Origin: Candidatus Nanoarchaeia archaeon
GTDB lineage: Archaea > Nanobdellota > Nanobdellia > Woesearchaeales > UBA525
Assembly: GCA_028279755.1 (NCBI GenBank)
Contig: JANQNB010000011.1
Coordinates: forward strand, 192,501-256,500
Length of the DNA stretch: 64,000 nt
Direction: 5' to 3'
Shown here: one piece after another, positions 19,655-28,476 of the stretch
Layout of the letters: every line of letters begins with the position of its first letter
Position numbering within the stretch: the stretch's first letter is position 1
Position numbers and translations under genes: made by a program
The notes under the pieces: generated by a model
Seen by the model: the letters and a program-made list of their open reading frames with translations, nothing else
Database searches by the model: none
What the model was told of the DNA's origin: nothing

Positions 19655-21103
19655 ATGACAAAAAACAATGAGATCAAGACGATTGCCGAGCGGGAATGGT
19701 ACTTGCAAGGTTTCAACGGCACTCCATTTCTCGTGTCAAGCTGTGCAGCTAGCGCGTTCGACCTCGAACCAAGCCTCGGCGACAAATTCAGCATTATTGT
19801 CTACGATTTTCAGGAAGAGAGAGCAGACATGTTCTATCCGCAGGATGATCTCGAACGCCTGGGGAAAATCATTCGACAACGGCTCACAGAACCAACATTC
19901 CTGACAGATATCAGAGATGAATACCTCACTGTGAACAAGCAGGAGCTTGCCAAGCTGCGAGAAGTCATTGGCGACGACCCAAAAAAACTGAGCGATGACA
20001 AGCTGCTCGTCGCGCTCGATGAAGCCAGCAGATTGCTCAGGACCAGCGTTGCGCAAGCGCACATGATCGAGCCCTTTGCACTCACAGCCGATAACATCAT
20101 GAAACAAAGTCTCAGTAAATACATCGACGGCCCTGAACTGAACCAAGCGTTTGCATTGCTCACAACTCCTTTGGAGAAGAGTTTCGCGCACGAACGCGAA
20201 GAAGACCTGCATCGCATCGCCCAAGCACCCGCTGCTGAGCAAGATGCATTGATCAAGCAACACCTCGCCCGATTCCACTGGGTACGCAACAGCTATGCTG
20301 ACGGCAGCCCAATCACGGCTGAAGAGCTCAAGGAAGAACTGCAATCAGTGAAAGAAGGGAAAAAGCTTGATCTCAAGAAGATTGAGGAAGAACAGAAGGC
20401 ATTGACCGAGAAGCTCGGAATCGACGAAGAACTCCAGCGCATGCTCAAGGCAAGCGCCTTCCTCTCCGCATTCCAGGACGAGCGGAAGAAGAACATCCTC
20501 ATCGGCGTCGGACAGGCGGATTGGCTCTTGAAAGAGCTCAGCACGCGCATCGGGATCAGCCAGCAATTGCTCCGCTACCTCGACTACGACGATGATTTGC
20601 AGGAGATGGTGCATAATCCACAACTCAAGGAGATTCTTGAGGAGCGCCGTGCCGGCCTGCTCCAGATATCCAGGCCTGAAGGCATAACCCGGTATGTCGG
20701 CCAGGATTTCAAGGAATGGCGGAAGCAACGCGAAGCGCACGATACGGTGGAAATCCTGAAGGAACTGAACGGCTTGAGCGCAAGCCCGGGCCACGCCATC
20801 GGCAGGGTGCATGTCTGCAACAGCCTCGACGCAATCAAGACCTTCGAAGAAGGCGACATCCTCGTCGCGGCTATGACCAGGCCAGAATACCTGCCAGCCA
20901 TGAAGAAAGCCGCGGCGATCATCACTGACGAAGGCGGCATCTCCTGTCACGCCGCGATCGTCTCGCGCGAGATGGGAACGCCGTGCGTTATCGGCACCAA
21001 GCACGCTACCAAGCTCTTGAAGGACGGCGATCTCGTGGAAGTACGCGCAAATCACGGACTGATCATCGTTATCGAAAGGAGTGAGGTGTTACACCATGAT
21101 TAA
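19655..21103 (+). CDS. PEP-utilising enzyme mobile (phosphohistidine) domain protein
   Basis: This 482-aa protein ends in the swivelling domain of PEP synthase/PPDK. LSASPGHAIGRVHVC and EGDILVAAMTRPEYLPAM precede ITDEGGISCHAAIVSREMGTP, whose H432 aligns with the phosphorylated His. The first 340 residues are helical and charged and contain neither an ATP-grasp nor a PEP-binding TIM barrel, so full PEP synthase activity is not expected from it alone. It may receive or pass phosphate with a partner. It overlaps the HAD gene by 8 nt. ATG 19655 was chosen by the TATA position. Confidence 0.72.
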   Translation: MTKNNEIKTIAEREWYLQGFNGTPFLVSSCAASAFDLEPSLGDKFSIIVYDFQEERADMFYPQDDLERLGKIIRQRLTEPTFLTDIRDEYLTVNKQELAKLREVIGDDPKKLSDDKLLVALDEASRLLRTSVAQAHMIEPFALTADNIMKQSLSKYIDGPELNQAFALLTTPLEKSFAHEREEDLHRIAQAPAAEQDALIKQHLARFHWVRNSYADGSPITAEELKEELQSVKEGKKLDLKKIEEEQKALTEKLGIDEELQRMLKASAFLSAFQDERKKNILIGVGQADWLLKELSTRIGISQQLLRYLDYDDDLQEMVHNPQLKEILEERRAGLLQISRPEGITRYVGQDFKEWRKQREAHDTVEILKELNGLSASPGHAIGRVHVCNSLDAIKTFEEGDILVAAMTRPEYLPAMKKAAAIITDEGGISCHAAIVSREMGTPCVIGTKHATKLLKDGDLVEVRANHGLIIVIERSEVLHHD

Positions 21104-21695
21104 ACTCGTCATATTCGATCTCAGCAATGTGTGTTATAGTCTGGAAGAGCCGCAATTCATCGAGGATTTTGCAGAGAAACATAGCATTGATCATCAAGAA
21201 CTTGATGAGCTGTATCAATCGCTGCTTGTCCGCGCCGAAGTCAACGAGTTCAGCGGCACAGAGGTGTGGAGACGCGTCCTTGCGCATTTCAAGATTGATG
21301 CAGACGTTGACGAGATCATCAAAGAGATGATTGCCATGAAAGAGGAGAAACCAGAGACGCTCGCATTCGCAAAACAATTACGCTCGAAGATCAAGACCAG
21401 CTTCTTCACGAATTACAACGAGGATTATTGGAAAATCATCGAGGAGAAACTCAAGCCTGAACAATGGTTTGACTGGGGCCTGGTCAGCTATCAAGCAAAG
21501 ACCCGGAAGCCGGCTGGAGACGGTTTCAAAGTAATTCTCGAGCATTTTGGGGTCAAACCCGAGGAAGCTGTGTTCACCGACGACGACGAGTACCGTATGG
21601 AGAACGCCGCGAAACTCGGCATCAACACGATACACTTCGAGAGCGTTGAGAAGCTCAAAGAGGGACTTGCTAAGCTCGGAGTTGCGGTCGATTAG
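21096..21695 (+). CDS. HAD-superfamily hydrolase, DxS variant
   Basis: This 199-aa protein has a Rossmanoid HAD fold with a helical cap. Motif I is LVIFDLSNVCY: the nucleophile D8 is present, but the D+2 general acid is serine (S10). Motif II is TSFFTNYNEDY, the lysine is in KTRKPAGDGFK, and motif IV is VFTDDDEYRMENAAKLG. The D+2 change is seen in HAD members with altered or weak phosphatase activity. ATG 21096 overlaps the previous gene and has GGAGTGAGGTG upstream, so the pair is probably coupled. Confidence 0.8.
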   Translation: MIKLVIFDLSNVCYSLEEPQFIEDFAEKHSIDHQELDELYQSLLVRAEVNEFSGTEVWRRVLAHFKIDADVDEIIKEMIAMKEEKPETLAFAKQLRSKIKTSFFTNYNEDYWKIIEEKLKPEQWFDWGLVSYQAKTRKPAGDGFKVILEHFGVKPEEAVFTDDDEYRMENAAKLGINTIHFESVEKLKEGLAKLGVAVD

Positions 21696-22438
21696 CGACG
21701 CAGCTGTCGCCACAATTCATCGATCGCCCATTTCGCGAGCGGCTCGAGGTTTTTACAATCTGCTTCGTTGTATTCCAGCAAGAGTTCGACAAGTTCGTCG
21801 TCGCCAGTCAATTGGTATTCGTACCACAACAACGCGGCTTCCTCGCCAGTCATGCCGTCGAGTTCGCCGTCGCGATTGATGCCAAGCACGCGTTCGATGG
21901 TCTTCAGGCCGCCATGCAGGCCGAGACGCGCGCAGACATGGCGAAGATCGATGTGGATATAATTTTCAGGAAGAACGCCCCCAAAATATTTCTCGATTAT
22001 TGGCAGGTCGAAGGATGAGCCGTTGAAGGTAACAAAAATTGTGTGTTTGGTGAAAAGGGTTTTGACCATTTCCTTTTCCAGGTTGCATCCTTTGACGAAT
22101 GAATAGTATGTTGTGCCGTCCCACGCACCAAGGACTGTGATGTCGCCGTAGCGTTCCGCTGTTTCGATGTCGACATAGAGTATCTTGTCAGCGAGGGGAA
22201 ACAATCGCCAGTGTTCTCGTTTCGGCAGTAGCTGTGCAAGAGTTGCGAGATCGTTCTCTCGAAGTGCGGTTTCGCATTCGATAAGTTTTTGTTCGTAATA
22301 CTTTTTCCTCTTCTCTCCAATGCCGTAAATCTTTTCTTTTTTCTTGAAGGATTTCCAGTTCTCGACGCCATTCATCCATAATTTCCGCTCACCATCGGCA
22401 GATATCCGGTCGAGGAAGATGAAGCTCTGTTCAAGCAT
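21692..22438 (-). CDS. RNase H-like 3'-5' exonuclease domain protein (YprB-like)
   Basis: This 248-aa protein carries the DEDD exonuclease residues. YVDIET (D90, E92), TFNGSSFDLPII (about 137-148), HIDLRHVCARLGL and YNEADCKNLEPL (about 222-233) fit the RNase_H_2/YprB family. It probably degrades or processes single-stranded nucleic acid. The N-terminal 85 residues are helical with basic stretches. It overlaps the convergent HAD gene by 4 nt, and GTTTAAAAG lies about 18-27 nt upstream. Confidence 0.8.
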   Translation of the reverse strand: MLEQSFIFLDRISADGERKLWMNGVENWKSFKKKEKIYGIGEKRKKYYEQKLIECETALRENDLATLAQLLPKREHWRLFPLADKILYVDIETAERYGDITVLGAWDGTTYYSFVKGCNLEKEMVKTLFTKHTIFVTFNGSSFDLPIIEKYFGGVLPENYIHIDLRHVCARLGLHGGLKTIERVLGINRDGELDGMTGEEAALLWYEYQLTGDDELVELLLEYNEADCKNLEPLAKWAIDELWRQLRR

Positions 22439-22572
22439 ACGCTCATAACGAGAACGGGTGTTTAAAAGCGCTACGGCTCTCTGTCCAGTGCTTGGAAAAA
22501 ACCATAGAAAGCTTGAATCCCTTCCGGCACAACACCAGATAGCTTCATTAAAATGGGCTGCTCAAAAACAGC

Positions 22573-23019
22573 ATGCTCACGCCGAAGCACTATGATCTCC
22601 TGCGAGAACTCAGAGATGACGCACGCCTCAGCCTTGCAGAAGTGAGCAGGCGAACCGGCATCGCGTCGAGCACGATCTTCGACTATTACCAACAGCTCGC
22701 CAAGCACGCCATCCTGCGGCACGTCACGATCCCTGACTTCGCCTCACTAGGCTATCCGCTGCATAAGAAGTTCCTGCTCCAAGCCAAGGATCGGAAAGCA
22801 AGCCTTGCCTGGCTCAAGGCACACAGCCTGATCAACAACCTCTATCGTGTCGACGCCTGGAGCGCGTTCTTCGACGCGCATTTCCAGAACGTAAACGAGT
22901 TCGAAATCTTCAAAGAAGAAATACAGCGTTCGCTCAAGCCCCAGACGCTCGAGGAATTCGACGTGCTTGAAGAACTGAAGCATGAAAGCTTTATTCCTAC
23001 ATCGCCTCGAGGCGCTTGA
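22573..23019 (+). CDS. Lrp/AsnC-type transcription regulator
   Basis: This 148-aa protein starts with a winged helix (LRDDARLSLAEVSRRTGIASSTIFDYYQQLAKHAI, 12-46). A RAM-like alpha/beta ligand domain follows (KKFLLQAKDRKASLAWLKAHSLINNLYRV, FDAHFQNVNEFEIFKEEIQ). No substrate is evident. CATTAAAATG lies about 20 nt upstream of the ATG. The 3' end overlaps htpX by 23 nt on the other strand. Confidence 0.8.
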   Translation: MLTPKHYDLLRELRDDARLSLAEVSRRTGIASSTIFDYYQQLAKHAILRHVTIPDFASLGYPLHKKFLLQAKDRKASLAWLKAHSLINNLYRVDAWSAFFDAHFQNVNEFEIFKEEIQRSLKPQTLEEFDVLEELKHESFIPTSPRGA

Positions 23020-23902
23020 TCCGCTCATCGATCGGCGGATGCGTCGCGAAAAGGCGGCCAGCGAATTTCTTCTTCCGGAAGGGCGTGCTGATGAACAGGT
23101 GCGCGGTCGCGCGGTTCGCGTGATCCACCAAGGGGTCGGGATCGCTTCTGATCTTCTTGAGCGCGCTCGCCAAGCCTGGTGGGTAGCGTGTCAGCATCGC
23201 GCCGGTCGCGTCAGCCAAGTACTCGCGCTTCCTGCTGATCGCGAGCTTGATCAACTGCCCGATCAAGGGACTGAGGATCACAAGCGCAAGCCCGATGATG
23301 ATCAGCACAGCATTCCCACCGCCCTTGCCGTCCCGGCGACCGCCACCGAAGAGCAAGCTGCGCAGGAAGATGTCGGCGATGAGCGTGAGCACGCCGACGA
23401 GAACAGCGGCGAGGAGCATCACCCTGATGTCGTAGTTCTTGATATGGCTCATCTCGTGCGCAACAACGCCCTCGAGTTCCTGGCGGTTCAGCTTCTGCAG
23501 CAAACCGGTCGTGACGCAGATCGCGCCATGTTTCGGATCTCGGCCGGTCGCGAACGCGTTCAACGCGCTGTCCTCGATGACATAGCATTTCGGCTTGGGC
23601 ACGCCAGCAGCGAGGGCGAGTCCCTCCACTGTATGGAACAGGTGCGGGTATTCCTTCTTCGTCACTTCGCGAGCGCCGGTCGTGGCAAGCACCATCGAGC
23701 CGCCGGAAAACCATGCGATGAGAAAGTAGATGCCGCCAGCGATGAACGCGAGGACCACGCCGAATTGCCAACCGCCAGGCGCGCCAGCTGCGTAGTAATA
23801 CCCAAGAAATCCACCGACGACGAGCACAAAAGCGAGGAAGAGAATGATGATAATGAAGGACTTGATCTTGTTGATGCGGATCTCGTCGAAGAACGTTGCC
23901 AT
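22997..23902 (-). CDS. htpX: HtpX-family membrane zinc metalloprotease
   Basis: This protease degrades damaged membrane proteins (301 aa). Two N-terminal membrane helices precede the catalytic HEMSH (149-153). A further pair of helices is followed by KREYLADATGA (about 224-234), which supplies the third zinc ligand. LFATHPPIDERIKRLEAM is the typical C-terminus. It follows lemA by 18 nt, a pairing that recurs in bacteria and archaea. Confidence 0.94.
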   Translation of the reverse strand: MATFFDEIRINKIKSFIIIILFLAFVLVVGGFLGYYYAAGAPGGWQFGVVLAFIAGGIYFLIAWFSGGSMVLATTGAREVTKKEYPHLFHTVEGLALAAGVPKPKCYVIEDSALNAFATGRDPKHGAICVTTGLLQKLNRQELEGVVAHEMSHIKNYDIRVMLLAAVLVGVLTLIADIFLRSLLFGGGRRDGKGGGNAVLIIIGLALVILSPLIGQLIKLAISRKREYLADATGAMLTRYPPGLASALKKIRSDPDPLVDHANRATAHLFISTPFRKKKFAGRLFATHPPIDERIKRLEAM

Positions 23903-23920
23903 GAGAGTACCTCAAAGTGT

Positions 23921-24472
23921 TTAGAATTTGACCTTCACGTTCTTCTTTTCCGCGGCAGTCGCCTCGAAGCTCGTCTCTGCCTTGAAACCGAGCATGTTCG
24001 CGAAGACATTGTTCGGGAAGGTCTGGATCTTGGTGTTGAACTTCATGACGATGTCGTTGTAGAACTGGCGAGCGTACGCCACCTTGTTCTCTGTGCCAGT
24101 CAGTTCCTCCTGGAGCTGCAGGAAGTTCTCATTCGCCTTGAGCTGGGGATAGTTCTCCGCGACCGCAAAGAGACTCTTGAGCGTGTCAGTGAGCATGTTA
24201 TCAGCCTTGGCCTTGCCCTGAACAGTCGTGGCTTTCATCAGGCCGCTCCTCGCTTTGGTCACATCAGTGAAGACCTTGCGCTCGTGCTTGGCATAGCCTT
24301 TCACCGTCTGGACCAGGTTCGGGATCAGGTCAGCGCGGCGCTTCAGCTGCACGTCGATCTGCGCCCAGGCATTCTTCACCTGGTTCTTCAGCCGGATCAG
24401 GCTGTTGAACAGGAGAACGACAAACAACACGACCACTGCAGCGATAATGATAATGACAACACCAGTACCCAT
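23921..24472 (-). CDS. lemA: LemA family protein
   Basis: This 183-aa protein has a single N-terminal membrane helix followed by the LemA helical bundle: [49 protein letters not shown] and [21 protein letters not shown]. Its function is uncertain; the context points to HtpX. ATG 24472 is used because GAGGTGATC is 3-9 nt upstream; the in-frame GTG at 24481 lies within it. Confidence 0.93.
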   Translation of the reverse strand: MGTGVVIIIIAAVVVLFVVLLFNSLIRLKNQVKNAWAQIDVQLKRRADLIPNLVQTVKGYAKHERKVFTDVTKARSGLMKATTVQGKAKADNMLTDTLKSLFAVAENYPQLKANENFLQLQEELTGTENKVAYARQFYNDIVMKFNTKIQTFPNNVFANMLGFKAETSFEATAAEKKNVKVKF

Positions 24473-24556
24473 AGGGATCACCTCACACGCTCAAGGGCCA
24501 TGCACAGGATATTTAAAAGTTACGTAGCAGAGGAAGGGAATCCCAAACTGATAGTT

Positions 24557-24574
24557 AACTACTTATTAGTAGTT
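24557..24574. promoter_or_regulatory. Perfect 7-bp inverted repeat, possible operator
   Basis: AACTACT-TATT-AGTAGTT sits just upstream of the TATA box (TTTTTAAAT, centre about 24592) of the gene at 24618. It also lies about 85 nt upstream of lemA. The position suits an activator or repressor site. Confidence 0.45.
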
Positions 24575-24617
24575 ATAAACAGAAACATTTTTAAATGGTG
24601 TGGCACAAAACACCGCC

Positions 24618-25442
24618 ATGAGCGACGATATCATTGCCCGAATCGTGGATGACTTCACTGCAGGGAGCCTTGACACCAGACCCTGGATTAAAGGACAGGT
24701 TCCTGCATTACGACGGGAACTGACAGCAACGTTGGAGCAGCATCTGGGCGAACCTGTGCCAGACGCCGAGCCAGTAGTCGAGAGCAGACCGGCTATTGAG
24801 ATGAGCGTCAGGGATGGCATCCAGCACTGGGGAGACGTCGCTCTTGATCAAGAAATGTACACGATCGAAGGCCGCTGCACTGAAGTCCGCAGCAGCTCGA
24901 AAACCGGACAATTGGTCGCATTCTTCCTCGAGCACCAGGGAAGCCGCTACACGCACAGTGAGCTGCAAGAGCAGCTCGACACACGAATAACCTCTGAGAT
25001 ATACGCAGCGCTTCGCTTTCTCGAACAGTCAACACTCTTCGAACGGATGGAGAGTGGAAGGGCGCCAGCACGCTACGGCATCCAGGCACGCCTCACGCCA
25101 GGTGAGCGTCCGACTCCACAGCAAAGCCTCGGCGATCCCAAAGAATGGGAAGGAAGCTTCGGCGAGTGGAGGTTCTCAGGAGGGAAAATGCGGTTCAATG
25201 CCAACATCACCGGCGCAGGCAGCAAAGAAGGCCGCGCAAGCTGGTATCTGCTGAACCGTATCGGAGAATCCTACACCCTCGCAGAGATTTCAGATGCAAC
25301 CGGGACTTCCATCACGCCGAGCACCATCCACCTGCTCCGACGCAAGGCAAAGGTGTCTCGAAGCCTTCGCCTGATATGCAAGCCCGGCACAGGCACCTAC
25401 GGCTTCCACCCAGTCCAGCCAGAAACCATTAGGTATGTCTAG
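24618..25442 (+). CDS. Hypothetical protein with two winged-helix-like segments
   Basis: This 274-aa soluble protein was not recognised. Two regions look like winged helices: LVAFFLEHQGSRYTHSELQEQL with RITSEIYAALRFLEQSTLFE (about 98-145), and ASWYLLNRIGESYTLAEISDATG with SITPSTIHLLRRKAKV (about 205-248). Each ends in a basic beta hairpin (ARYGIQARL; GTYGFHPVQ). A DNA-binding regulator is plausible. ATG 24618 is 26 nt after the TATA box. Confidence 0.6.
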   Translation: MSDDIIARIVDDFTAGSLDTRPWIKGQVPALRRELTATLEQHLGEPVPDAEPVVESRPAIEMSVRDGIQHWGDVALDQEMYTIEGRCTEVRSSSKTGQLVAFFLEHQGSRYTHSELQEQLDTRITSEIYAALRFLEQSTLFERMESGRAPARYGIQARLTPGERPTPQQSLGDPKEWEGSFGEWRFSGGKMRFNANITGAGSKEGRASWYLLNRIGESYTLAEISDATGTSITPSTIHLLRRKAKVSRSLRLICKPGTGTYGFHPVQPETIRYV

Positions 25443-25501
25443 TTCTCAGATCACGAAGTACTTGGTTTTCAAGATAAAAGTAAGAAGGAAAAAAGGTTAA
25501 T

Positions 25502-26482
25502 TTATTTCTTGAGCCAGTACCAGACGCCGCCGATCAGGACAACCAGGCCGAGCAAGATCCACAGCCAGAGGAGGCTGCCCATGGCACCGCCGCCAACAGC
25601 TGCGCCAGTCACGTCGCCTGTGATCAGGTTGTCGTCTTCAGGCGCTTCGTCAGGCTCTTCAGGCACGTCATCGCCGCTGCCACCGCCAGTCTGAGTGTTG
25701 CCGCCAGTGCCATCGCTTTGCGTGTTTGAGCCGTCGTCGCCACTGTCGCTACCATCGTCGCCATCATCGCCAGTGTCGTCGTCTTCGACAGGGACACAGC
25801 GACCGTCGACTTCCTCGTAGCCTTCTCGGCAGTCGGTCACACTGGTGCCGCCGCCTGAGCTGCCGCCACCGCCGTTATTGCCGCCGCCGTCGCGCTCGCC
25901 CAGGAGCTCGATGAGCAGCGGATCCTCGGTGATGTAGCGGAAGTGACTGCGGGAATACCTGCCGTCACCGCGGGCATTGGCTGAAAAGTGGAAGGTGTAC
26001 AAGCCAGGCTCGTACTCGTCAGTCACCCAATTGACGCCATACGCAAGGGCAACAGGTCCGTAGCCATAACCGTAGCCATAGCCGAACGTCCGGTCATCCC
26101 AGCCATAGGGGTAGCCATAGCCATAGCCCCAGCGCCATTCCTGTTCGTAGACATAATCGCCACGGGTAAGAGTGAAACCCTGACAGATCTCATCCTCGCT
26201 CAAGGTGGAACCGCCCTCGACCGGGAACTCGCATTCCACGCCATTCACGAAGAGGGTCACTGTCCTGACCGGGATGTTCTCGTCAATCTCGACCGTGACC
26301 GTCACACCGACATTGACTTCCTCACCGACGTGCGGCGCGTTGTTGTCCGGTGTTCCGAACGCCACAGTCACGGCGAACGCCGGCCCAGCAATGAGCAGCG
26401 TCACAATGACTGCCAACGTAATGATGATACTGAGAAAACGGTTACCATGCAGCAATCGACCTGCTCTTTGAAGTGCTTTCAT
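25502..26482 (-). CDS. Surface protein with signal peptide, Tyr/Gly repeat and C-terminal anchor
   Basis: This 326-aa protein has a signal peptide ending near AFA (about residue 37). A beta domain of about 150 residues includes a Gly-Tyr tract (GYGYGYPYGWDDRTFGYGYG). A low-complexity Gly/Asp/Ser stalk (about 200-280) is interrupted by an EGF-like fragment CREGYEEVDGRCVPV. A membrane helix, SLLWLWILLGLVVLIGGVWYW, and KK complete the C-terminus. This fits an envelope protein carried on a flexible stalk. It is divergent from the glycan locus at 26588. Confidence 0.75.
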   Translation of the reverse strand: MKALQRAGRLLHGNRFLSIIITLAVIVTLLIAGPAFAVTVAFGTPDNNAPHVGEEVNVGVTVTVEIDENIPVRTVTLFVNGVECEFPVEGGSTLSEDEICQGFTLTRGDYVYEQEWRWGYGYGYPYGWDDRTFGYGYGYGYGPVALAYGVNWVTDEYEPGLYTFHFSANARGDGRYSRSHFRYITEDPLLIELLGERDGGGNNGGGGSSGGGTSVTDCREGYEEVDGRCVPVEDDDTGDDGDDGSDSGDDGSNTQSDGTGGNTQTGGGSGDDVPEEPDEAPEDDNLITGDVTGAAVGGGAMGSLLWLWILLGLVVLIGGVWYWLKK

Positions 26483-26525
26483 AAGCGTAACCCCCCTAGG
26501 TTAGTAGTGTTATGAGTGATTCTCC

Positions 26526-26568
26526 ATTTATAAACGTTTTGGTACTGAGGAGTAGTATTTATAAAGGA
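26526..26568. promoter_or_regulatory. Divergent promoters, surface protein / glycan locus
   Basis: Facing TATA boxes are present: CGTTTATAAAT on the minus strand (about 26527-26537) and GTATTTATAAAG on the plus strand (about 26555-26566). The latter is about 27 nt before ATG 26588. Confidence 0.55.
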
Positions 26569-26587
26569 CTTACGATACTGCCCGCAC

Positions 26588-28474
26588 ATGCAAAAGACAG
26601 GGTATCGGCAGACCTTGCTGACACTGCTGGTCGGCCTCATTCTCCTCGAGGCGTTCGCGCTGTACCAGCCACCCTGGACCTTCCCAGGGCTCGCTGCCAG
26701 GACCCTCTGGGTACTCATTCCAGTGGCCCTTCTCACACTCGTTTCCTACCTGCCACAAGCGTATGGGATGCTCGTCAGGCTCCTGCCTGAGAAGAAACGC
26801 GTGGCATTTCCTGCCAAGCTCAGGGATTTCATGGGACAGGTCGAACGCGAAGACACGATCGTCGCGCTCTTCCTCATCTGCCTCGTGCTCGCGACCTTCA
26901 TGCCCGGGCTTCGGGCCATACTGCTCCCGTCAGGCATGCTTCTCGGCATCCTGACCTTATGGCATGGACGGAAACGCGTCCTGCGGCTTTTCTCGCGCAG
27001 AAAGGCACGATCCACGCTCAAGAAATACCATCCATTGCTCCTCGCAGGGCTTGCCCTGCTCGTCCTTGTCATCTATTTTCTCCACATCCCCACCATGGCG
27101 TTCATCTACACTGACGAACCGCGATTGCTCTATGATGCAGAGCTGATCCTTGAAGGCAAGACGCCATTCGAGGATTTCAACGCACGCGCCCCATTGATCA
27201 TCTACCTCCTCGCGCCCTACCTCGCGCTTGTCGGCAATAGCCTTGTCCCGTTCTATGTCCTGAGCGCATTGCTCGCAACCCTCACTGTCACGCTCCTCTA
27301 CCTGCTGGCACAACGGCTCTTCGGCAAGGAACTCGCGCTGCTCGCAGCAGGACTGTTCGCCATCGCGCCGATCATGATCAACCTGCTCCATGTCAAGACG
27401 CAGAGCTTCCAGTTGCCGCTCGTGCTTGGAGCCCTGATCCTCTACGACAAGTATCTCGCTGAGAACCGATGGTGGCAGGTCCTTGCATCAGGTGCCTTGA
27501 TGCTGCTCGCCTTCTTCTGCAGGGAGAGCACGATCTTCTTCTTCGCAGCGATCGCACTGCTCATCCTCCATAGAACAGAGCTCACCTGGAAATCGCTGCG
27601 GAAGCCGACGCTCGTCTTCGTCCTCTACGCCATGATCATCCTGGTCCTGTTCGTCGGGATCACTGCCACATTCTTCACCTACAAGAGCGGGGTCATCAAT
27701 TCCCCCACCGCATTCTCGCTCTCCATCAATGAGCAGAGCCAGGAACGGTTCAAGCTCATCCCGCATTACCTCAGCCCAGCATACCTTATGCTCCTCCTCA
27801 TCTCCCTCGGCATTCTGCCGCTCCTGTTCCGCGCCCGGCAACGGCAGCGCGCGTTCTCCTATCTCCTCCCAGTTATGGTCGTCCTCTCGCTCGCAGTCGG
27901 CTATCTCTACAATACCCTGCGCCATGGGTTCTGGCCGCAATACCTGATGGAATTCGCGCCGTTCTACGCACTCCTCGTTGCTGTCACTGTCGTCGCGCTC
28001 GTGAAAGCACCGTCGAGAAAAGCATTGCGGATCGCCATGGCAGTCCTCCTCGTCGCATTCATCATCGCAGCGAACGTCAGCTCGTACGTCTTCATCAAAG
28101 AATACAAGGGGGTGTATCATCGAGCCGGAACTGAACGGGTTGCGGAATACCTGAACGAGCATAGCACGCCAGGAGATGTCATCCTTGGCGGCAACCCAGT
28201 CTATGCCTTCCTGACAGAGCAGGAGCATTTCATGAACCTGTCCCATATCTACTACAGCAAGGAGAGCGCCGCGCTCATACTCGCACGAATGGAAGCGGAT
28301 CCGCCACGGTACATCATCAATGACCATTACTTCAGCCGGTACACCCTGTCGCGCGGCAATTTCTCTGAGTACATGCACGCCAACTACCGGCTTGCCGCGA
28401 TGTTCAGCGCGACCAGCTATGGCAAGCCATGGAACGCCCAGGTGTGGGAGCTTGAAGGAGTGAGTGAGGAGTGA
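26588..28474 (+). CDS. PMT/ArnT-like membrane glycosyltransferase
   Basis: This polytopic GT39-type enzyme of 628 aa probably transfers a sugar from a lipid-phosphate donor outside the membrane. After three N-terminal helices, the conserved external loop reads YTDEPRLLYDAELILEGKTPFEDFNARAPL (about 176-205), with the catalytic-type Asp-Glu pair. At least ten more helices and a C-terminal soluble domain follow. The stop is 2 nt before the flippase start, so the two genes are coupled. Confidence 0.85.
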   Translation: MQKTGYRQTLLTLLVGLILLEAFALYQPPWTFPGLAARTLWVLIPVALLTLVSYLPQAYGMLVRLLPEKKRVAFPAKLRDFMGQVEREDTIVALFLICLVLATFMPGLRAILLPSGMLLGILTLWHGRKRVLRLFSRRKARSTLKKYHPLLLAGLALLVLVIYFLHIPTMAFIYTDEPRLLYDAELILEGKTPFEDFNARAPLIIYLLAPYLALVGNSLVPFYVLSALLATLTVTLLYLLAQRLFGKELALLAAGLFAIAPIMINLLHVKTQSFQLPLVLGALILYDKYLAENRWWQVLASGALMLLAFFCRESTIFFFAAIALLILHRTELTWKSLRKPTLVFVLYAMIILVLFVGITATFFTYKSGVINSPTAFSLSINEQSQERFKLIPHYLSPAYLMLLLISLGILPLLFRARQRQRAFSYLLPVMVVLSLAVGYLYNTLRHGFWPQYLMEFAPFYALLVAVTVVALVKAPSRKALRIAMAVLLVAFIIAANVSSYVFIKEYKGVYHRAGTERVAEYLNEHSTPGDVILGGNPVYAFLTEQEHFMNLSHIYYSKESAALILARMEADPPRYIINDHYFSRYTLSRGNFSEYMHANYRLAAMFSATSYGKPWNAQVWELEGVSEE

Positions 28475-28476
28475 GT

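Noticed and set aside
22982-24652. 556-codon plus-strand open frame
   Set aside because: It covers htpX and lemA in reverse. Both of those have diagnostic motifs.
26035-26110. Repeat array at the Gly-Tyr tract (possible CRISPR or satellite)
   Set aside because: The repeats are short codon-level GGN-TAN runs inside a coding frame. There are no spacers, and no CRISPR array or cas gene was seen anywhere in the window.
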